Shown here: one piece after another, positions 52,529 through 61,081 of the stretch
Layout: each line of letters begins with the position of its first letter
Numbering within the stretch: position 1 is the first letter of the stretch
Assembly: GCF_001687105.1 (NCBI RefSeq)
Contig: NZ_CP014597.1
Location: forward strand, 251,807 to 315,806
Reading direction: 5' to 3'
DNA from: Salipiger sp. CCB-MM3
Lineage (GTDB): Bacteria; Pseudomonadota; Alphaproteobacteria; Rhodobacterales; Rhodobacteraceae
DNA: 64,000 nt
The notes under the pieces: model-generated
What the model was told of the DNA's origin: nothing
The model's database searches: none
What the model saw: the letters and a program-made list of their open reading frames with translations, nothing else
Position numbers and translations under genes: made by a program

Positions 52529-53176
52529 TCAGGAAGAAGCGCCAGACTCACACTTTGGTGCATAGTCTTCAAGCAATCTGATGAACTCGTCAACGTTCTC
52601 GGGCTGCAAATACAACGTGAACGAATAGCTGGGCAAAGGCTTCGTAATTTTCACGCCGGAGCAGAACGCGGTGGTCTCTTGCGATCTGGAGTATTGGTCG
52701 GGGTTTATTTCCTGCTGGTATCTTCTGCTCAAGGAATGAAGCCGAGCTTCTACATCTTTCGGGTATCTCTTATATTCTTCGTCCAGTATTCGTTCGCTGG
52801 CGTCATAGGCTAACGTCAGGAGCCGCTGATACATCCGGCCGTAAGAATATGTCAGACCTGCGCCGGGCAACGTTCTGTGTTCAGGCCGCGTCTCTGTGAC
52901 CCTGACATCTTCCTTTTGAGTTTTTAACACTCGGATATCGATGACATTTTCCCTTCCGACAAAGCTCGCGCCACGCGAACAAGCATCTAGTTTGTCCAGC
53001 GTCAGTTTAAGTATGCATCCTTCAAACGATGCCGTTGTCTTGGACATAAGGATGTTGTCAAGCGAGAGATTGTCCCTCGTTAATATCTCAGCCAAGCGTT
53101 CTGCTGGATCTGCTCCGGCCGCTCCGCATGTTGCGCCAAAAGATGCCAGAACCACCGCGACTGTAGTAAATTTCAT
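52529..53176 (-). CDS. Exported protein of unknown function
   Basis: 215 residues with a signal peptide (KFTTVAVVLASFGATCGAAGA|DP). The mature protein has about four Cys (FEGCILKL, DACSRGAS, TAFCSGVK, APKCESG), an even number suited to disulfides in the periplasm. No recognised family. Stands alone; gene-free DNA follows on both sides. Confidence 0.6.
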   Translation of the reverse strand: MKFTTVAVVLASFGATCGAAGADPAERLAEILTRDNLSLDNILMSKTTASFEGCILKLTLDKLDACSRGASFVGRENVIDIRVLKTQKEDVRVTETRPEHRTLPGAGLTYSYGRMYQRLLTLAYDASERILDEEYKRYPKDVEARLHSLSRRYQQEINPDQYSRSQETTAFCSGVKITKPLPSYSFTLYLQPENVDEFIRLLEDYAPKCESGASS

Positions 53177-53685
53177 TGAGCAACTTTTCCCTTATGATGA
53201 TCCGCGTCCAATAAGCCATAGAGGCAAACAACTCTCGACACATATAGCACCCATTTGCGGCGACCCTCGACCAAAATCGGATATCGTCCGAAAGTCACTC
53301 GACGATCAGAATGCTAAATTTTCGGACGCCGCGCCACTCGCTGCGATCAGGAGTTAAGTCCGCTACTTCGGTCGCCCAATGGCCTGGGATGCGCGTCTGC
53401 ATCACCAGAATGGGCAACTGAAGGCGAAGGGCACATTGGGCTGACTACTGCCGACTGCCGCGCTTGGCTCGACCCGCAGTCTGGAGGTGGACCTAGATCG
53501 TGCGCACCGCTTGGCTCGGTCGGCATCAAGGCGCAGGTAGCGGACCTTGCTCTACTTGGTTCATTTCCCGGACGCTGCCGTTCGGGCTGAGCGCGGCAGT
53601 CGGCCCCTCCGAGCCCATAATGACCGATACTGCACTTTGTACTAAAGTCCGCTTATCTGGGCGCAGTCAAGCCAAGGGCGACCTT
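53177..53685. other. Gene-free stretch with degenerate repeat copy B
   Basis: About 500 bases between two exported-protein genes. It holds the repeat copy at 53538-53612 and no frame with protein character. Short GC-rich segments (CGGACC, GCGCAGTC) recall the junk-like intergenic repeats of Rhodobacterales. Confidence 0.45.
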
Positions 53686-53877
53686 CTAACCTGTGCTACA
53701 GGCACATCCGCTGATTGCTCCGTCGGGGCGTGTTGAAAACCCACAACAGCGCACGCCACTAGGTAATGTGCAGCATCTAGTTCCCGCAGCGTAAAGACAC
53801 CCTGTTTGCATACGTGGATTTAGCGCGTTGGAAGCCGCCAAGCTAAGCGATAGTGCAATAAGGCTGAGCTTAAACAT
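53686..53877 (-). CDS. Small exported Cys-rich protein
   Basis: 63 residues. TTGAGGAAAAATT precedes the start. Signal peptide FKLSLIALSLSLAASNA, then a mature peptide of about 45 residues with seven Cys including two CC pairs (GCLYAAGTRCCTLPSGVRCC, then GCAC). The gene begins nine bases after the stop of the large exported protein, so the two are probably one operon. Such peptides can be toxins, inhibitors or cell-surface factors. No homologue recognised. Confidence 0.55.
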   Translation of the reverse strand: MFKLSLIALSLSLAASNALNPRMQTGCLYAAGTRCCTLPSGVRCCGFSTRPDGAISGCACSTG

Positions 53878-53886
53878 AATTTTTCC

Positions 53887-55488
53887 TCAAGGTGACGGGT
53901 TGCGATGATTGAACGCCGCAGCAAGCATCAAGTGCGCGAAGAAATCACGGACATGATCTCGTTGTTCTTTGGGGTGCCGGCTTAGCAATCGACTGGTCGC
54001 AGTGTTATCTACTTCTATAAACTTGCGCAGTGTGTCGCGCCAAATGAAATAACCGTTTAGATCTGGGATGGTCCAAAAATGCCCCTCACGCAGGGCGTTT
54101 GCGCTATTATCCGCTTTGTAGCCGTATTCAGCCCATGCTTCTAGATAACTCACGCGCAAATCGTCGCTCACGCGAACCTCCAGCACCTGACCGTCTAGCC
54201 GATGATAGTGCACGATAATCGATGTTGCAGACTTCGGAGTACCATCTTCGCATTTAGAACGAAAAACCACTCGGAAGAACCAGAGATCGGTGTCGTCTTG
54301 CTCACCGACCTGCGGCGCGTCTGCTATTGGTTCCATCATATATGTTGACATCAGCAGGTAGTCGTCGGCGCTCAGTGTTCGCGTGACCTGTGTCGTTATA
54401 CTTGTTGTCGCGCCCGCTTCAAGTTCTAAAACTCCGGCCGAAAAGCTTGCCTTCAAACCACCCGAAATAGCCGCTTCTCCCACCTCACTGAGCTCAACCC
54501 CACATTCTTTGGTGGACGTTATACGGTAGTCTATCAATGCTTGGCTGAGGGTGGAGTTTTGGCCGCTATGCGGAACATTGAAGCGGCGGTGAAATGAGCC
54601 GTCCAAATGCCACGTGAAAGCGCGCTTGGCTGCTGCCAAAGTAACCAACTTGATTGACCGGATAGCATTTGTGTCCGCACCCGCTGCACGCCGCTGCGCA
54701 CAGAACGAAAAGAAGCTGTTGCGAGGTTGATGCAATTTTCCACCAGCAGCATAAGCCTTAACGGCGAAAGGTTGGCAGGCAACTTCTTCAAGCAGCCGCT
54801 TCCTGACAATTTGTTCTTCATCGATTAAGAATTCGGGTACGTCCGTATCAGATGAATGAGACTTTATTATATGATATGCGGCAATTGTGGCTCGCGCGCG
54901 CGAATTTTGCTCCGCTGCCATTGCATAGCCGAAGCGTGCTGAAATGACATATCGACATTGCGTACGCGGTTCGCAAATGCTCTCGATAGAATTGCCAGGG
55001 CAGTCATCTTCCGTGCGGCATATACCAGCATTGCCGGGGGCATCAGAGAATAGGTACACAGCATTTTTAGTGATAGGTGCGATATCATTTTCAGCAATGA
55101 GTTTGCGTTGTCCATATTCGGTAACCACTAAAATCGCCCTATCTCCCCGCGCGTCTTCAAAAACTGGCATGTGCACGTAGGCGATTGGACGAACCATCAG
55201 CCCCAAGGGGTACATTTCCTGCTCTTCGAATTGCTGGTCGTCACATCGAACATTTACGAACCGCCCTGGTCTAATCGTAAAGAAGAATTCCTGATCGCTG
55301 TAAGCTACATCCGCTTCAACCTGATTGCTGGCAAACCAATCCCAAGCGAGGCGGAGAGCACCAGGTGACGCATCGTCGGCGTCCTGCAGGCGTGGACAAG
55401 GGTCAAAGGTCTCCGCGCTGGACATACTTGGCAATGCCAATAGACAACCAAAGAATAATGCGCGTGCGGCACAAAGGAAGCAGTTCAT
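53887..55488 (-). CDS. Large exported protein of unknown function
   Basis: 533 residues from MNCFLCAARALFFG (55488), with a signal peptide ending LPSMSSA|ET; the longer frame to 55593 is unlikely. Cys residues in short pairs (GICRTEDDCPG, SICEPRTQCRY) and a C-terminal half of beta-type (GVLELEAGATTSITTQVTRTL). No membrane anchor or catalytic motif is recognised. It is followed in operon by the small Cys-rich protein. Confidence 0.6.
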   Translation of the reverse strand: MNCFLCAARALFFGCLLALPSMSSAETFDPCPRLQDADDASPGALRLAWDWFASNQVEADVAYSDQEFFFTIRPGRFVNVRCDDQQFEEQEMYPLGLMVRPIAYVHMPVFEDARGDRAILVVTEYGQRKLIAENDIAPITKNAVYLFSDAPGNAGICRTEDDCPGNSIESICEPRTQCRYVISARFGYAMAAEQNSRARATIAAYHIIKSHSSDTDVPEFLIDEEQIVRKRLLEEVACQPFAVKAYAAGGKLHQPRNSFFSFCAQRRAAGADTNAIRSIKLVTLAAAKRAFTWHLDGSFHRRFNVPHSGQNSTLSQALIDYRITSTKECGVELSEVGEAAISGGLKASFSAGVLELEAGATTSITTQVTRTLSADDYLLMSTYMMEPIADAPQVGEQDDTDLWFFRVVFRSKCEDGTPKSATSIIVHYHRLDGQVLEVRVSDDLRVSYLEAWAEYGYKADNSANALREGHFWTIPDLNGYFIWRDTLRKFIEVDNTATSRLLSRHPKEQRDHVRDFFAHLMLAAAFNHRNPSP

Positions 55489-55920
55489 CCAAAAATTCCG
55501 ATTCTCTAAATGTGACCTCACGGTATCATAAAAGAGATACACGCGCAGCTTGCGCTGGCCCATCGACATGCAAGTTTCAAATAAGGTCAACAAAACTTAC
55601 CCAAAGAGCCTTGGCTTTGAAAACGGATTTTGGCACAGCTGCATCGAACGAGCGCTTCGTCCGCACTCGGTGAGTTCAGCTTCGGCTTGGTGAACGGCGA
55701 GGTTTTCGAACCAGCCGTCTGTGATGATTGCGGCGGAGGTCGGTAGCGAGCCCAAACTACCGCATGCTGCGTGGGTACTAATGGCAGCTCTTGCCGGCGT
55801 GTTCATCTGGGCGGAAACGTCATGCAGACAGGACGTAGCGAACTATTTCACCAATTCGCATGGAGCCGACCAGGCGTTTGAACGTCAGACAGCGTTCACG
55901 GCCCACCCTGAACCTACCAT
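55489..55920. other. Gene-free stretch
   Basis: About 430 bases between the exported-protein gene and azlD. No convincing frame, hairpin or repeat seen. Confidence 0.45.
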
Positions 55921-56217
55921 TCAGCCGCCCAGCCAGGTTAGACTTGCAAAGGCAAGTACGCCGACTGCCATAGTCGCGATCACGTTGTTCGTGATGACTG
56001 CGATGCCAAGCGCAGCACCGGCTGAGATCCAAGTCGGTAGCGTTTGCCCGATCAGCGACGAGGCCACCAAACTTACAACGATCAACCCTGGTAGCTCATC
56101 GAGCATCCACGCCAGGCGGGATGCTCGTATGCGCTCTCCTGCCATCAGCCCCGCGACCCGGATCAGGAAAGCCATCAAGGCCAACAGTCCGATGACAGCC
56201 CAATGCCCCCCGCTCAT
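55921..56217 (-). CDS. azlD: AzlD-family branched-chain amino acid exporter subunit
   Basis: 98 residues, four hydrophobic segments (VIGLLALMAFLIRVAGLMAG, LPGLIVVSLVASSLIG, WISAGAALGIAVITNNVIATMAVGVLAF). The standard small partner of AzlC. Its start overlaps the azlC stop (ATGA). Confidence 0.88.
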   Translation of the reverse strand: MSGGHWAVIGLLALMAFLIRVAGLMAGERIRASRLAWMLDELPGLIVVSLVASSLIGQTLPTWISAGAALGIAVITNNVIATMAVGVLAFASLTWLGG

Positions 56218-56906
56218 GTGCTCGCCTCATTCGCCCGGCTCGCCAGATAGATCGCTGACAAGCCGCAAAGCGCGCCCACAACGATCCCATAGGCCTTGGG
56301 AGCCCCGAGCGAGACAGCCGCGATCGTTGCCCCTGCCGCCACAAGCCAAGGGAGCGCCTGCGACTGGCCCCGCCAGAGCCCGCGCGCCATGGCGATGAAG
56401 GCCGCGGTAAAAGCAAAGCCCAAACCAAATCGCTCGAGGTTCGGTAGAACTGCTCCGATTGCCGCCCCGACCGCGGTCGACGTGGTCCAGACCGAGATCA
56501 TCACCATCCCGGATCCCAGAAGGAACGCCGCTCCAACATCAGGAGACTTCGCCCTCTCGGCCATCGTCAGAGCCCAGTTCTCATCCCCGGTCATGTGGAT
56601 CGCGACCAATTTCTTCCGCAGCGAAAGACCATCCAAGATCTCCGAAAGGGAAGCAACGATGCCGACGTAGCGGAGGTTCAAGGCGGCTCCAGCGAAGACC
56701 GCGCCTAAAACGGGACCCGTCGACGCAAACTGTTCGACGGCGACGATCTGCGAGGAACCCGCGTGGACAAGGGCACCCATCAGTCCCACGCCCCACCATG
56801 GGAAGCCGACCTGCGCAGCGAGAATTCCGAAGGCGAAGCCGTAGACGGCAGCCCCGAGGGCCAAGGGCAAGATAGCGAGGGCCCCAACTTTTATACCATG
56901 TGTCAT
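56214..56906 (-). CDS. azlC: AzlC-family branched-chain amino acid exporter subunit
   Basis: 230 residues. ILPLALGAAVYGFAFGILAAQVGFPWWGVGLMGALVHAGSSQIVAVE is the AzlC signature region. LNLRYVGIVASLSEILDGLS and FTAAFIAMARGLW follow. AzlCD exports leucine, isoleucine, valine and analogues. Transcribed divergently from the Lrp regulator, which probably controls it. Confidence 0.9.
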   Translation of the reverse strand: MTHGIKVGALAILPLALGAAVYGFAFGILAAQVGFPWWGVGLMGALVHAGSSQIVAVEQFASTGPVLGAVFAGAALNLRYVGIVASLSEILDGLSLRKKLVAIHMTGDENWALTMAERAKSPDVGAAFLLGSGMVMISVWTTSTAVGAAIGAVLPNLERFGLGFAFTAAFIAMARGLWRGQSQALPWLVAAGATIAAVSLGAPKAYGIVVGALCGLSAIYLASRANEAST

Positions 56907-57010
56907 GCCTCACACTTTAGCCGCACTTAGCTGATGTCAGCGACACACGATACAGCTATAATGTGATCTAATTGTATCACCAGCATCCGTTAGATGGAGG
57001 ATCGTCGCTC

Positions 57011-57463
57011 ATGGACACCACGGATCGGAAGCTTCTCGATCAGCTACAGAAGAACGCCAAGATCTCCATCCAGTCCTTGGCCGAGAAGACGGGCCTCTCG
57101 ACGGCCTCGGTCCAGCGGCGGATGCGAACGTTGCGGGATACCGGAGCAATCCGGCGGGAGGTTGCGATCCTCGATCCTGGACAGGTTGGGCTTGGCATTA
57201 CAGCCATCGTGGCAGTTGAATTAGAGCGCGACCGGCTCGACCAAATCGACGCCTTCAAGCGCAAGGCGCGTGAGGATCGCCAGGTGACCCACTTCTACTG
57301 CATTGCCGGAGAGTCAGATTTCATCCTGATCGTGATGGCCCGGGACATCGCCGACTACGAAGCCTTCACACACCGCTTCTTCTTTGCCGACAAAAACGTC
57401 CGCAAGTTCCGGACATCTATCGTCGTGTCGACTGAGAAGTCGACGTCGGAGGTGCCGATCTGA
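57011..57463 (+). CDS. Lrp/AsnC-family transcriptional regulator
   Basis: 150 residues from MDTTDRKLLDQLQKNAK, with GGAGG upstream. N-terminal helix-turn-helix (SIQSLAEKTGLSTASVQRRMRTLRDTGAI) and the C-terminal RAM ligand-binding domain (GLGITAIVAVEL, VTHFYCIAGESDFILIVMARDIADYE). Divergent from azlCD, hence most likely its amino-acid-responsive regulator. Its 3' end overlaps the end of the convergent GNAT gene by 47 bases. Confidence 0.9.
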   Translation: MDTTDRKLLDQLQKNAKISIQSLAEKTGLSTASVQRRMRTLRDTGAIRREVAILDPGQVGLGITAIVAVELERDRLDQIDAFKRKAREDRQVTHFYCIAGESDFILIVMARDIADYEAFTHRFFFADKNVRKFRTSIVVSTEKSTSEVPI

Positions 57464-57953
57464 GGGGGCTTTGGTACATGGTGATCCTCTGCGAATTACT
57501 AAAGCCAAAGCCTTCATAGAACCGTGTGAGGCCCTGAGTGCGTTCAGCTTCTGCAGTGATTACCAGGATTATCTCTGAGGCTCCCTGTTCTCCCGCCCAT
57601 TGCAGGACACGCTTCATTAGCATTCTTGCAAATCCACGACCGCGGAATCTCGGCGCGACGTACAAATCTTCGACCTCGGCGGCACAGCCAAACTCCACCC
57701 CGAAGGTGAGGCTTCCGGAGGACATGCCCACGATCCCCGCTTCCGTTTCAGCAACGTAGAAACACGCCCGATCGTCTCGCAGCATGCGATCCAAGTTGAC
57801 TCTAATGGCACCTTGCTCGGTCGAAATTCCGTCCTCTGCGAAGAAAGCCACAAACAGCGAGGCAAGCGCGTCGAGGTCAGAGAGCTTTGCCACACGGATG
57901 TTAGTCTCCGGTGGGCTTGCCTTGGTTGTGCCATGCTGGTCGGGACCGGTCAT
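57417..57953 (-). CDS. GNAT-family N-acetyltransferase
   Basis: 178 residues. VEDLYVAPRFRGRGFARMLMKRVLQWA is motif A with the acetyl-CoA-binding RGRGFA loop. IILVITAEAERTQGLTRFYEGFGFS is motif B. The substrate is unknown; position beside amino acid genes suggests amino acid or antimetabolite acetylation. Its start overlaps the stop of the ACT-domain gene by four bases. Confidence 0.85.
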   Translation of the reverse strand: MTGPDQHGTTKASPPETNIRVAKLSDLDALASLFVAFFAEDGISTEQGAIRVNLDRMLRDDRACFYVAETEAGIVGMSSGSLTFGVEFGCAAEVEDLYVAPRFRGRGFARMLMKRVLQWAGEQGASEIILVITAEAERTQGLTRFYEGFGFSNSQRITMYQSPLRSAPPTSTSQSTRR

Positions 57954-58402
57954 GAAATCTGCGCCTTCGCCTGTTCGATGAACTCGGCGAGCATCATCTC
58001 GGCCTGTTCGATGTCGCGCTCAAAGATGAACAGGTGGTCGAACACGGCGCCGCACTGCGGCCCGGCTTTTATACCGGCACCATTTAAACGTTCGAGCACC
58101 GGCCGCAGGAAGCCGATCACGTTGAACGGCAGTTCGCCATCGGTCGAAACGACACGGAACGGCCCGAACCGATCACGCTCCGTGGCATCCTCTCCGTACG
58201 TTTTCCAGGTATCCTCATCGATCACCAGTGACAGGCCGGCCTGATCACGGATGACGCAGGCATAACGTGCTTCGGATGCCTGAAGTGCTGTGATGGTGCT
58301 CGGGATCTGATCGGCCGTCAGATCAATCATCCAGTATCGTTCAGGCCATGTCTTCAGCGACATGTTCGCCCAAACTTCGATTGGGTCGATCTCTGCAGTC
58401 AT
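57950..58402 (-). CDS. ACT-domain (CASTOR-type) protein
   Basis: 150 residues. EARYACVIRDQAGLSLVIDEDTW and DGELPFNVIGFLRPVLERLNGAGIKAGPQCGAVFDHLFIFERDIEQAEMML give a double ACT fold with the usual DHLFV-type ligand strand. Such small proteins bind amino acids. Coupled to the GNAT gene. Confidence 0.7.
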   Translation of the reverse strand: MTAEIDPIEVWANMSLKTWPERYWMIDLTADQIPSTITALQASEARYACVIRDQAGLSLVIDEDTWKTYGEDATERDRFGPFRVVSTDGELPFNVIGFLRPVLERLNGAGIKAGPQCGAVFDHLFIFERDIEQAEMMLAEFIEQAKAQIS

Positions 58403-58456
58403 GGGCTTCTCCTTGAAATGAAATCATCTTTTACAGACGCGACTTGCGCGGAGGTG

Positions 58457-59329
58457 TCAACGGCGCTGCTTGCGTGGGGCTAGCAGCCCTGCAAGGCCGA
58501 AAGTGATGAGGCTGGCACAAATGGCCATGACCGAAGACACCGGCGCGCCAAGGATCACCCGGTCGAGGATCAGGGTGGTCACAGGGATGAGCGCCGGCAG
58601 GCTGGGGCCGACGACAGGCCCCAGCAATTCAAGCGAGCGGGTGAAGGCATAGACCGCAACGATGCTGACCAGAAATCCCTGCACGACGACCTGCGTCAGC
58701 AGAGCTGAAGCGGCCACGGAGGTGAGGTGGTCATGTGGGAGCGCCAGATAGACGGGCAGATAGCCGACAGCAGAGCCGACAGCGACGATCGTTGTCGCGA
58801 GGGGAGCGTCGATGGCATTTCGCCGCACGGTTCGCGCGTAAAGTGCCCACATCAAGCCGGTGACAAGGAGAATGAGATGCCCGGGCGCCCATCCGCCACC
58901 GGCGAGTGCAAAGCCGATCAACCCGATGCCGGTCAACGCGATGCCGATGATCGCCGAACGGGGCGGGAGGGTACGCTTGTCATAGAGGGCAAGCAGAACA
59001 GCGATAATCGCCATGGCGCCCGGGTTCAGGGCCCCGGCAGCCGCCGCCGGAACCGTCTGCATGGCTTGCGAGAGCAAAAAGACATAGGGCGCGCCGAAGG
59101 TGACAACCACCACAAGCATGCTGCGGAGGGACGGCAGGGGACGCTGCACACGGAAAAGAAACGGGGCGAGGATGAGTGCCGCGGTTCCAAAGCGCAGCGC
59201 CGCAAGGTCCGCGCCAGTCAGGCCCGTGACCACCCCGAGCTTCAGGTAGACCAGGGACCCTGACCATATCAGGATCGCCAGCAGCGCCCAAACGGCGCCG
59301 ATTGCGGTGTCTCTCGAAACGGTCGGCAT
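58457..59329 (-). CDS. EamA-family (DMT) transporter
   Basis: 290 residues from MPTVSRDTAIG (59329). Ten membrane helices in two EamA repeats (AVWALLAILIWSGSLVYLKLGV; LILLVTGLMWALYARTVRRNAIDAP; LLGPVVGPSLPALIPVTTLILDRVILG). Members export amino acids and metabolites. Divergent from the LysR gene 100 bases away. Confidence 0.85.
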   Translation of the reverse strand: MPTVSRDTAIGAVWALLAILIWSGSLVYLKLGVVTGLTGADLAALRFGTAALILAPFLFRVQRPLPSLRSMLVVVVTFGAPYVFLLSQAMQTVPAAAAGALNPGAMAIIAVLLALYDKRTLPPRSAIIGIALTGIGLIGFALAGGGWAPGHLILLVTGLMWALYARTVRRNAIDAPLATTIVAVGSAVGYLPVYLALPHDHLTSVAASALLTQVVVQGFLVSIVAVYAFTRSLELLGPVVGPSLPALIPVTTLILDRVILGAPVSSVMAICASLITFGLAGLLAPRKQRR

Positions 59330-59433
59330 GGGCTCTCCTGCTGGTTCGGGAACGAAGATAGGCAGGAAAGGAGGATTGGAAAAACGCGATGTTCTGATTG
59401 CTTGGTGCAGGATAACTGGACCATTATGGTGGC

Positions 59434-60285
59434 ATGACCATGCGACCTTTGAACCTGGACGAACTGCGCACTTTCCTGGCGATCCAGGAAGCCGGGACAT
59501 TTCGCGCCGCTGCGGCACGGGTGAACCTGTCCGCGTCGGCCGTCAGCCTGCAGATCAGCAATCTTGAGGCCGTGCTTGGCTGCCGATTGTTTCATCGCAA
59601 CGCGCGCGGCGTTGCGCTGACCGAGTGGGGCGAGCGGCTTTTGCCGAAGGCGCGGGAATTGCTCCGCCTCAGTCAGGCAACCCTGTCGGATTTTGACGAC
59701 GCTCCTCTCAGGGGCGCGCTGCATCTCGCGGCGCCGCACGATTTGGGAGTGTCTCTGGTGCCCGGCCTGCTGGCACGGTTGCGGGAAGCCTATCCGGACC
59801 TGCGCGTCGATGTCCGGCTGGCTGCCACGGATCAGGTCATCGAGAGCTTCACCACTGGGCAGAGTGCCGTGGCGTTGTTCAACGATGTGGGGCCTGCGAG
59901 ACTTGCTGTGGCAGCGCTGACCGAGGAGCCACTTGTCTGGGCCGAAGCGCGGGGTGGCGTGGCCTCTGAACAGCAGCCTTTGCCGCTTGCGGTGGCAGAG
60001 GTCGGTTGTGCTTGGCGAGATGCGGCCCTCCAAGCGCTCGCGCAGGCAGGGATCACGTACCGCGTGGCCTATGGCAGCGACACGTCGATGGGGCAGGTGG
60101 CTGCCCTGCGTGCGGACCTGGCTGTCGCTGTACTCCCAAAATCGATGCTAGGGCACGATTTGCAGGAAGTTCCGGATGGTCGTGGGCTTCCGGTCTTGCC
60201 GCGCACGCAGATTCGGGTGGCGTATGATGGAGGCACGCTGGCGGAAGCGGTGGTCAGCACTTTGCGAAAGATGAGCCTTCGCTAA
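59434..60285 (+). CDS. LysR-type regulator of the EamA transporter
   Basis: 283 residues. Winged helix: LNLDELRTFLAIQEAGTFRAAAARVNLSASAVSLQISNLEAVLGCRLFHR. Effector domain from about 95 (GALHLAAPHDLGVSLVPGLLARLREAYPDLRVDVR). The divergent layout points to control of the EamA gene. Confidence 0.88.
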   Translation: MTMRPLNLDELRTFLAIQEAGTFRAAAARVNLSASAVSLQISNLEAVLGCRLFHRNARGVALTEWGERLLPKARELLRLSQATLSDFDDAPLRGALHLAAPHDLGVSLVPGLLARLREAYPDLRVDVRLAATDQVIESFTTGQSAVALFNDVGPARLAVAALTEEPLVWAEARGGVASEQQPLPLAVAEVGCAWRDAALQALAQAGITYRVAYGSDTSMGQVAALRADLAVAVLPKSMLGHDLQEVPDGRGLPVLPRTQIRVAYDGGTLAEAVVSTLRKMSLR

Positions 60286-60298
60286 CGTCGCCCGTACC

Positions 60299-60673
60299 TC
60301 AGTCCCGGGAGGCGGGCGCAGGGTCCGCCGGCAGGGCGGCAAGATAGCCAGCGATCTGTGCTCTGGATTTCTCCATGTCGGCCAGCTTCTGATCAAGCTT
60401 CGCCACCTCTCCCTCCAGCCGCGCACGCAGGCGGTCGCAGGGGTGGAAAGTCGGTTGCGGGCTGATGATACAGGGCAACAGGTCATGCATCGCCTCGATC
60501 GTCAGCCCGGCCTCTGCCAGCTGCCGGATGCGCTTCGCCTCTTCAAGGTCGGCGTCAGAATAGTCGCGATACCCGCTGTCGGTCCTAAGTGGCCGGAGCA
60601 GGCCCTCCGCCTCGTAGAACCGCAACATCCGGACGCTGATACCGCTCAGCTGGGCAATTTCTCCGATCTGCAT
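60299..60673 (-). CDS. MerR-family transcriptional regulator
   Basis: 124 residues from MQIGEIAQLSGISVRML. MerR winged helix (RFYEAEGLLRPLRTDSGYRDYSDADLEEAKRIRQLAEAGLTI) followed by a coiled-coil dimerisation helix. Cys in LLPCIISPQPTFHPCDRL could bind metal or sense redox state. An IS3 element starts 40 bases upstream, where the regulated divergent gene would be expected. Confidence 0.88.
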   Translation of the reverse strand: MQIGEIAQLSGISVRMLRFYEAEGLLRPLRTDSGYRDYSDADLEEAKRIRQLAEAGLTIEAMHDLLPCIISPQPTFHPCDRLRARLEGEVAKLDQKLADMEKSRAQIAGYLAALPADPAPASRD

Positions 60674-60779
60674 CGTTTGATCCTCATTTTCCGTTTGACC
60701 CTTGAGCCAGCCCCTTTGAAGTGGTCCACCCACGAAGCCTGAAATCCGATAGGATTTCGGCGAACAGGAGGACTACGGA

Positions 60780-61058
60780 ATGGCTGGAAAGCGTGAGAAG
60801 CCGGAAGACATTGTCACCAAGCTGCGTCAGGTCGAGGTGTTGCATGGCCAGGGCCTGTCGATGGCCGATGCGGTGCGGCAGATCGGGATATCGCAGCATA
60901 CCTTTTACCGGTGGCGGAAGCAGTATGGTGGGATGAACCGGGCACAGTTGTCGCGGCTGAAGGAACTCGAGAAGGAGAACCTGAGGCTGCGGCGGGCGGT
61001 ATCTGACCTGACGCTCGAGAAGCTGATCCTGACCGAGGCTGCCCAGGGAAACTTCTAA
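60780..61058 (+). CDS. IS3-family OrfA
   Basis: 92 residues. Helix-turn-helix KPEDIVTKLRQVEVLHGQGLSMADAVRQIGISQHTFYRWRKQYGG, then the zipper LKELEKENLRLRRAVSDLTLEKLIL. Contains, just before its stop, a slippery heptamer for making the OrfAB fusion. Confidence 0.92.
   Translation: MAGKREKPEDIVTKLRQVEVLHGQGLSMADAVRQIGISQHTFYRWRKQYGGMNRAQLSRLKELEKENLRLRRAVSDLTLEKLILTEAAQGNF
61046..61052 (+). promoter_or_regulatory. Programmed -1 frameshift site of the IS3 element
   Basis: GGGAAAC is in the orfA frame as G GGA AAC, a classic X XXY YYZ heptamer, two codons before the TAA of orfA. A -1 shift continues as KLLSPSRRRECVEHV into OrfB, as IS3 transposases require. Confidence 0.7.
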
Positions 61059-61081
61059 GCCCTTCGCGCCGCCGCGAATGC

